Shown: positions 57,903-64,000 of the stretch, piece after piece
Position numbering within the stretch: position 1 is the stretch's first letter
How the letters are laid out: each line of letters starts with the position of its first letter
Assembly: GCA_945643635.1 (NCBI GenBank)
Contig: CALZFC010000090.1
Location: 1,369,001-1,433,000 of the forward strand
Length of the DNA: 64,000 bases
Direction of reading: 5' to 3'
Source: Allodiplogaster sudhausi
Taxonomy: Eukaryota; Nematoda; Chromadorea; Rhabditida; Diplogasteridae
Position numbers and translations under genes: made by a program
Notes under the pieces: model-generated
Databases searched by the model: none
What the model saw: only the letters and a program-made list of their open reading frames with translations
What the model was told of the DNA's origin: nothing

Positions 57903-59338
57903 TTTATTTTTTTTGTCTAATTGTTTGTTTATTTTCTTCTAATATAACACCTTTTTCTAGACTTTCTCAAGATGGCCACGAACGAGAGCGTCTGAGGACG
58001 GCTATCTCGAGTTACTCCCAGTAAGGCTGTTTGGGTTGCGTTATTTCTGGATTACGGTATGCTGAATATTCTGGATTACGGTATTCCGAATATTCTGGAT
58101 TACGGTATTCCGATCATATATACTTACGGTATCGCATTGCTGTCCGAATTCGTAATCTAAAATTTTAAAATGACCAAGCGAGGGCAGATGGTGCTGTGTG
58201 TGTTGATTGATTAGCATTACTTGAAATAAGGGATCCTTTAATCGTCTGGGTCGGGCCGGGCTTGGTTGTTGAATTTCATTGTCTTGGTCACAGTCCGGTT
58301 TAATAACTAGGATCTCAAACTTATCGAGGAATATCAGCTGGTACTATATGTTGTATCTGATTGGTTTAACTTTTTTTTTAATAGAGTCACTTTTCTTGCT
58401 AGTTAATAATCAATATTTTAATTAATCAAACTAATTGTTTTAGCCCGAAAGTCTGCTTGCGGCACTTTCGCCCCGAAGATCTCAAGTTTAAGAATGGCCG
58501 GGTTGTTCGGTCTCTGTCAGCTGTGCCGGATAGCGAGGTTTTGCGTCATTTTATCTTTTATAACTCACTGATATATATTTTATATATTTATTTCTATCTA
58601 TTAATTTTTTTCACTGATATATATTTTATATATTTATTTCTATCTATTAATTTTTTTCAAACTTTTTTTTTTGTTTATCATATCTGTTTACAATATAGAA
58701 ATTGCTGAATTGGTTTAAATGAACACGAAACTCTGTAGTAATGTATTTTAATTTTCCTGTCTCTCTAGATCACATGTTCTCTCGCCGTTGTATCAGGCAA
58801 AAAGGCGCGAATTTAAATTGAGTTTTTGGCGCTCCTTTTAAAACAAGCGCTCCCGTTTCAGTTAAGATGCTTCCTGTTAATGGTGCGCTCGCTGGCAGAG
58901 AAGCACGCCCTGGCACCCGCGTTTGCTACGATCTACTGTACCGTCGTCAATCATCCTGGTGAAGGAGCAGCACTCCGCGAGCGAGTGGGGGAGGTATCAT
59001 CATCACCCCGCGAATCACCAGGGATGCAGATAGCACCCCTCGACCAGGGGGCATGGAGACACCCAATGCACCAAAGGGTGAGGTCAAGGAAGAAGCGGTG
59101 GTTGATATGCCACTCCTTGCAGTCACGAGGCATGCTTTTACTATATCAGTTTTTTGTTCGTTTCAAAAATGAATGTTTCTAAGCTCCTATGTAATCTTCT
59201 TTGTTAAATTTTTATTTTTATAAAAGCATAAAAATTTTTGTAATATTTATTCAAGGTTAATATTACAGTGCTCGCTTCTTTGATGATATGGCAGAAAAAC
59301 TTCCAAAGGAAGAAATCAAGGAGGAAGAGCTCTGGTAA
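53525..59338 (+). CDS. THAP gene P2: THAP1 stub, THAP2 and two THAP3 modules
   Basis: Exons: 53525-53755 (E1 fused to E3; weak donor CCT|GTTAAA), 53805-53856, 53978-54029, 54084-54179, 54256-54321, 54535-54628, 54851-54928, 55055-55106, 55294-55345, 55523-55645, 55804-55863, 56238-56349, 56659-56907. The second run has 57047-57122 (E16-E3 fusion), 57236-57287, 57422-57473, 57539-57634 (E12 directly after E5, in phase), 57961-58020, 58444-58537, 58862-59129 and 59269-59338. E4-E14 are closest to M1 (HNFPSSEVEP, KLPGPPLLQ). Both E15 copies have lengths that break the phase, so the protein probably ends after the first THAP3. E1 has lost the THAP1 zinc ligands. GC-box repeat DNA is coding in E1 (RPPVQTRCAPPTSPD). 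Confidence 0.65.
57866..57902. repeat. (TA)n microsatellite in an intron of P2
   Basis: About 16 TA units between the second E12 and E13. Confidence 0.85.
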
Positions 59339-59638
59339 TTTAGAGCCGTCCAACTTTTATGGAGCAGTAGAGATCGGGCCATGTCTTCTCTCTTTTTTTA
59401 CTATGCAATTTGCCATCATTTATAGGCGTTGTAAAGGATAGCCGTGGAAATGATTGCTGTGCATATTTTCTTTTAAACCGGTACAGAAGTCCTTAACTGA
59501 ATTTGTTGTATTTGTTCGAACTGTTTCCTGACAATGAATTTCATAAAATAAAATTTCATTTGTTGCTAGTAGTTTCCGATAAGAAAAAAGGTATATGCCA
59601 GAGGTATATTTTAAGTATTGCGCCCAAGCGTGCGCGCC
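59339..59638. other. Spacer between P2 and P3
   Basis: No gene. It is a shortened downstream spacer module (TACCGGTTTAA near 59,475) joined to the upstream region shared with P2 (TTTGCTAGTAGTTTCCG-type DNA at 59,555-59,585). Confidence 0.75.
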
Positions 59639-59666
59639 ATGGCAATCATTTCTCATTTTAATTACG
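59639..59666 (+). promoter_or_regulatory. Upstream ORF exon of P3
   Basis: Codes MAIISHFNY with a GTAAGT donor. Spliced to the TTTTAG acceptor before 59,800, it stops at the ATGA of the P3 start. Confidence 0.6.
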
Positions 59667-59800
59667 GTAAGTATTTCCTTTCTCTGCTTGAACAGCTGAT
59701 TGAAGGCGGGATTAAATTCTTTTTGCTTTTTTTTAGCTTCCTTTTCTCTTTTGGTTTTCCGTTAATATTTGCTTCAGTTACTTATTTGTTTACTTTTAGG

Positions 59801-62800
59801 ATGACGTCATCGTGGGACGACGCGCCCTTTGACGAGAACGCCTACCGGCCCTGCCCGGCCATCCTGAGGAAAAACACGCTTCCGATCGGAACGGCTTTCG
59901 TAGTTAGCTCCGCCCCCCCCCCCGTCCAGTCTCTATAAGCTCCGCCCACCCGTCCAGTCTCTATAAGCTCCGTCCACCCGTCCAGTCTCTATAAGCTCCG
60001 CCCACCCGTCCAGTCTCTATAAGCTCAGCCCACCCGTCCAGTCTCTATAGGCTCCGCCCACCCGTCCAGTCTCTATATGCTCCGCCCTCCCGTTTAATCC
60101 GTCTTTCTTGCAGAAGAGAGAGGCGCCGGTACTGCAGGCCACAGATGCCAGCGCATGTCCAAGTGAAATTGTTAGTTTTCTTTTGAGCAAAGTGTTTCGT
60201 CCGCCTTGCTCCACTAATGGGTAACTCTGTTCGTTGCTATCTAATGTGCTTGTATTGGAGAAATAATGGGGATAAATATATAAATAATACAAATACTTCT
60301 ATTAATTAAACTCCTAATTATGTTTCAGAAGCTCGAAGAGTCAGAGCCATCCACATCGGGATCTCGCTATCACTCAACAGGTGGCCCGGCCGTACTCGAA
60401 CCTGCCGTAAGCCCCGTCCACCCGTCCACTCCCATTTCTCGTCCTGTTGTGAGGAGGATCGTTGTTAAGCGGCAACTTACGCTGCCCTCCTCTGCGTCCT
60501 CTTCATGTTTGGTATGAACTTTATTTGTAGTTTTAAAGAAAAATAGTAATAAAACGTTCTATATTTTTTTTGTTGTTGCTATATTTCACTTTATTTCAGA
60601 ACAAAAAGACGCTTCCTTCTTCTCTGCTTCCGCAAGAAATAAAGACAAAAGGTTAAAGACTTGCAAATTAAAAGCTTATATATTGGTTCGCTGTTTAAAC
60701 TGATAAAACTGCATCTGGAAGAACAAAATGCTTGCAAGTAATATATTCATGTGCTATGAATTTAGTTGTTTACAGGGAATACGCGAACTTCTAGTGCCAA
60801 GCCTATTTTCTTCGGTGTTATGCCTGGGTGCGTGTTATAGTGTCGGAGAATTTCAAAAGTTTTGTTGATTTATTTTTTATTTACGATTTATTTACAGAAA
60901 TTAAAAAAAAATCAATTTTTTTCTGTCAAAAACAAAAGACGCTGAATTTTCTTTTCAGCTGTACTTTCTCATGCATTCTGTGTCGTGAGAATTCACTCAA
61001 TCTGCTGACTTCCTTCCCAACCAACGCACTTCTCGAGCAACGATGGCTTGAAAGGTACTGTATTGTGAGGTCTGGGATACTGTACGCGGTTATTTGGACT
61101 ACTGTAGAGCACCAGTTTTCTGTAAATGAATTTTAAGCACAATTTGTTCAGCATCACCACGGACTACCAGAAGCTTCGTCGTCTTCGGGAGGTGTTCAGT
61201 AATAGCGGGTGTGTTTCTTCTTCTTATTCTTATTCTCTATTTTAAAACGCACCAATTTTCGCTGCGTTAATTCTTTTTTCTCTCTATTTCAACACTGAAG
61301 CGAGTATATAAAGTTTAATTCTTTCACTCCATCCCAGCCATTCTCATTAGTTACTTTAACGCTGAGATGATTTAAGATTTTGATAAAATGTAAAAGATAT
61401 TTTATTTTATTTCCTAATCCAACAGTAATCGCTCTTCTATTGTTTCTTCTTTCTTTTAGAACTTTCATATGTGTTCGTCATTTCCGTCCACGAGATCTCG
61501 GCCTTATCAATGACAGATTCTTCCGTCTCTTCTACGCGGTTCCTGATAGAGAGGTTTATTTCTCAATTTTTTTTTTTTAATTTTTATTTATTAAATTAAA
61601 TATTATTTTGCACTTTTCTTTCAATTTCTTTAAAGGAGGGCGATAACCGAAAAATATGTAATGCAGCTTCGAGTTGCCGCGTCTGTCCTCTGATTTCTCA
61701 CTTTCATTTCTCGCATTCTATTTCGCAGGTCGCGCAAAACCCGCTGCGTGAAAATAGCACGCGCGAATGAAAGTGCAAAGGGCCGCGGCAATTTGAAATA
61801 TCACATAATTTTTGCTGATCGCCCTCCTTTAAGAAACAGTTCCTTACGAAATAAATCTTGAAATGTACTCGCATCTCTCTAATTTACATGTTCTGTCGCC
61901 TTATCTTACAATTAGGTTAGGCGCAGAGGCGATAATTCAAGAATGATGTTTTGGTTCCATTAAGGTGAGATCTATCGAGGTGTCTAAGCGAATTATCAAA
62001 GAGTACGGTTTCCCTCTAACCGAGCAAGGGCATCACAGCACAGGCACCTTTAAGGGACTTACGCTGCCCTCCTATGCGTCGTTTTCACGATTGGTATGAA
62101 ATTTTAGAATGTCTGAAAGATTCAAATGATAAAACTACATTTTTTATTATCAAATATTACTTTATTTCAGAACAATAACTTGCTTCCTCCTGCTTTGCTT
62201 CCTCAAGAAGAACTAGCAAAAGGTTGTGCTTGTGAAATCAAAACTAGCTCATTCTCGCATGTATCTCTGTTTTAAACTGATAAAACTGTAGCTACGAGCA
62301 GTAAAAATGCTTGCAAATAATATATGCATATGCTAATGGTTTTGTTATTTAAAGGGGATACGAGAAATTCGAGTGCCCAGCCTGTTCTCTTCGGCGTTAA
62401 CCCTGGGTATGATGATGAATTTTAAATGATTTGTTTGTGATTTATTTGATGCGCGTCATTAATTCGTCAATAACTCGTTTTATTTTATCTTCAGCTGTAC
62501 TTTCTCGTGCCTTCTGTGCCCTGAGAAAGCTCACGATCTGCTGACTTCCTTCCCAACCGACGCACAACTTGAGCAAAAATGGCTTGAAAGGTACTGTATT
62601 GTGAAGTCTGGGATACTGTAGCGGTTATTTGGACAACTGTAGAGCACCAGTTTTCTCTAGGTGAATTTTAAACACAATTTGTTCAGCATCAGAACGGACT
62701 ACCAGAAGTTTCGTTGGCTTAGGGAGGTGATGGGCCATAGCGGGTGCGTTACTTCTTCTTTTTCTTCTTCTCTATTAAAAAACGCACCAATTTTAGGTGC

Positions 62801-64000
62801 ATTCGATCTTTTTTCATTCTATTTCAACACTGCTGAGTATATAAAGTTAAATTCTTTCACTCCATCCCAACCCTTCTCATTCTTTCTTTTAGAACTTTGA
62901 TCTGTGTCCGCCATTTCCGTCCACGCGATCTCGGCCTTATCAACGACAGATTCTTCCGCGTCTTCAACGCGTTTCCTGATAGAGAGGTTTATTTCTCACA
63001 CAAGATGAAACATTACTTTGTACATTTCCTTCAATTTTTTTCTTTAAAAACAGTTCATTACTAACTAAGGCTTTAAATGCAGTCATGTCTCTCTTATTGA
63101 CATTGTTTTGTCCGCCTTGTGTTAGGCAAAAAGCGCGAATTCAAGAATGAGTTTTGGTTGGCTCCTTTAAGGTGAGATCTGTTGACGTGACTAAGAACGT
63201 TATTAAAAAGTACGGTTTCCCGAACGCTCTCGTGGATCCTTTTGCTTTGAAGGTCAGGTGTTTTATATTCGTGTTTATTCTAACAGGTGGCAAATTTTTT
63301 TTTTTGAAAATAGGATTCAGGCGAAATCTCAAACAATGTGGAGTTATGGCGTTCTTTTTTCTAGAAACAAAATAAGAAACTTCGTGAGCAACTATCGCTG
63401 CACCGAACGCAAGGTCACAACAACACAGGCCGGTTTTTTTTTCCTTTTTTATTAGTTACTTTTCATAAACTACATTAACCGTTATGAGCATTTATAAGGT
63501 TTTACGAAGATTATGTCCTACTTTATAACTAACAATTATTTTTGCTTGTAAAACATTGTTATCTACATGTGTGTTTATTTTTCAGATGCAGATGACACTT
63601 CCTTGAACTTCCCTAACTCTCTTACAATCGATTGGTAAATATTATATCTGTATTTATCGCTCTCCGAAATTGTACGATGAATTTATAGTTCAAGTAGTTG
63701 ATTGTGAGAAGAATGTTTAACTTCAATGCAGTTTTCGAGTAAGATGACGTATTTCTTTTTTAAGGATTTTGGATGTTCTTTGAAAGCTAAAGTTATTCGT
63801 TTCTATTTAATCTCTCAGGAGTCACAGAAATAACGTCAAGCTACAATGCGTTGTCTGCAAAGATCGTGTTCCTGCAGCTCATTCAACCCAATTCACTGCT
63901 GGAGCCAATCAAGAACTCTGGCTTACAAGGTTCTGTTATTACAACTTACGGAGTATTTTATTGCATCTTACAATATATCTTTATTTCAACTTAAAGAAGG
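59801..64000 (+). CDS. THAP gene P3: THAP1 stub, two THAP2 modules, THAP3 (runs off the window)
   Basis: Exons: 59801-59902, 60114-60170, 60329-60511, 60600-60651, 60776-60827, 60959-61054, 61152-61208, 61460-61553, 61965-62093 (a mosaic of E9, E10 tail and E3 tail, in phase), then a second set 62171-62222, 62355-62406, 62495-62590, 62687-62743, 62893-62986, 63172-63252, 63365-63428, 63586-63634, 63819-63929. All joins keep frame. THAP2 first copy: CILC, RWLER, ICVRHFRPRDL, YAVPD. Second copy: CLLC, KWLER, ICVRHFRPRDL, NAFPD. THAP3 begins CVVCKDRVPAAHS and LWLTR; its C-x2-H exon lies beyond the window. THAP1 is the stub DDAPFDENAYRPC. The second E5 acceptor is AAAG, and the E10 donor is GC. 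Intron 1 carries the 28-bp repeat array. Confidence 0.7.
59909..60105. repeat. 28-bp minisatellite of GC-box-like units
   Basis: Seven or so tandem copies of CTCCGCCCACCCGTCCAGTC plus TCTATAAG lie in intron 1 of P3. Single units sit in intron 1 of M1 and P1, and units are translated in M2, M4 and P2. Confidence 0.9.

Noticed and set aside
59909..60105. Regular 28-bp repeats as a CRISPR array
   Set aside because: Units are directly adjacent without unique spacers and lie in a eukaryotic intron: a minisatellite.

Overview
The window is nuclear DNA of a nematode, probably a rhabditid or diplogastrid. The evidence is a pair of major sperm protein (MSP) genes, short introns with T-rich AG acceptors, a BEL/Pao retrotransposon and several MITE-like elements. 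Genes are multi-exon, and introns carry long CT runs on the sense strand, so most long ORFs in the first 14 kb are microsatellite artefacts. Exon models were built by eye from splice signals, phase and agreement between paralogues; none was checked by transcript or search.

Layout. 0-2.8 kb: 3' part of a coiled-coil gene (+). 2.8-7.9 kb: GA/CT-rich DNA with one possible small gene. 7.9-9.8 kb: end of an unrecognised gene, a foldback MITE and a WBP1/VOPP1-like membrane protein gene. 9.56-12.89 kb: a large inverted repeat (IR1) duplicating the end of that gene around a spacer with a MITE and an MSP exon remnant. 13.35-14.24 kb: unrecognised gene (-). 15.4-17.07 kb: two head-to-head MSP genes. 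17.26-22.4 kb: a BEL/Pao element lacking the reverse transcriptase core and the 3' end. A second inverted pair (IR2) flanks the MSP/BEL block. 23.1-26.8 kb: a third (IR3) around an intact GLYAT-like acyltransferase gene (-), with a truncated inverted copy of its first exon.

26.7-64 kb: a family of multi-THAP zinc-finger genes, four on the minus strand (M1 26,691-31,410; M2 32,084-37,947; M3 39,084-44,967; M4 45,791-48,316), then three on the plus strand (P1 48,508-52,474; P2 53,525-59,338; P3 59,801 to beyond the end). M4 and P1 diverge from a 191-bp centre. The basic gene has 16 exons (E1-E16) coding THAP1 (E1), THAP2 (E6-E8) and THAP3 (E12-E14), linkers and a KEEIKEE tail. M1 (566 aa) and P1 (547 aa) read open throughout. 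The others are mosaics: THAP1 reduced to a stub without zinc ligands, THAP2 or THAP3 duplicated or lost, and fused exons that mostly keep phase. Three different mobile elements sit inside them.

The most unusual content is this palindromic, exon-shuffling THAP array, with its conserved splice-made upstream ORF and conserved GC-AG last intron. THAP proteins are DNA-binding factors, so a chromatin or transcription role is likely; the biological role here is unknown.
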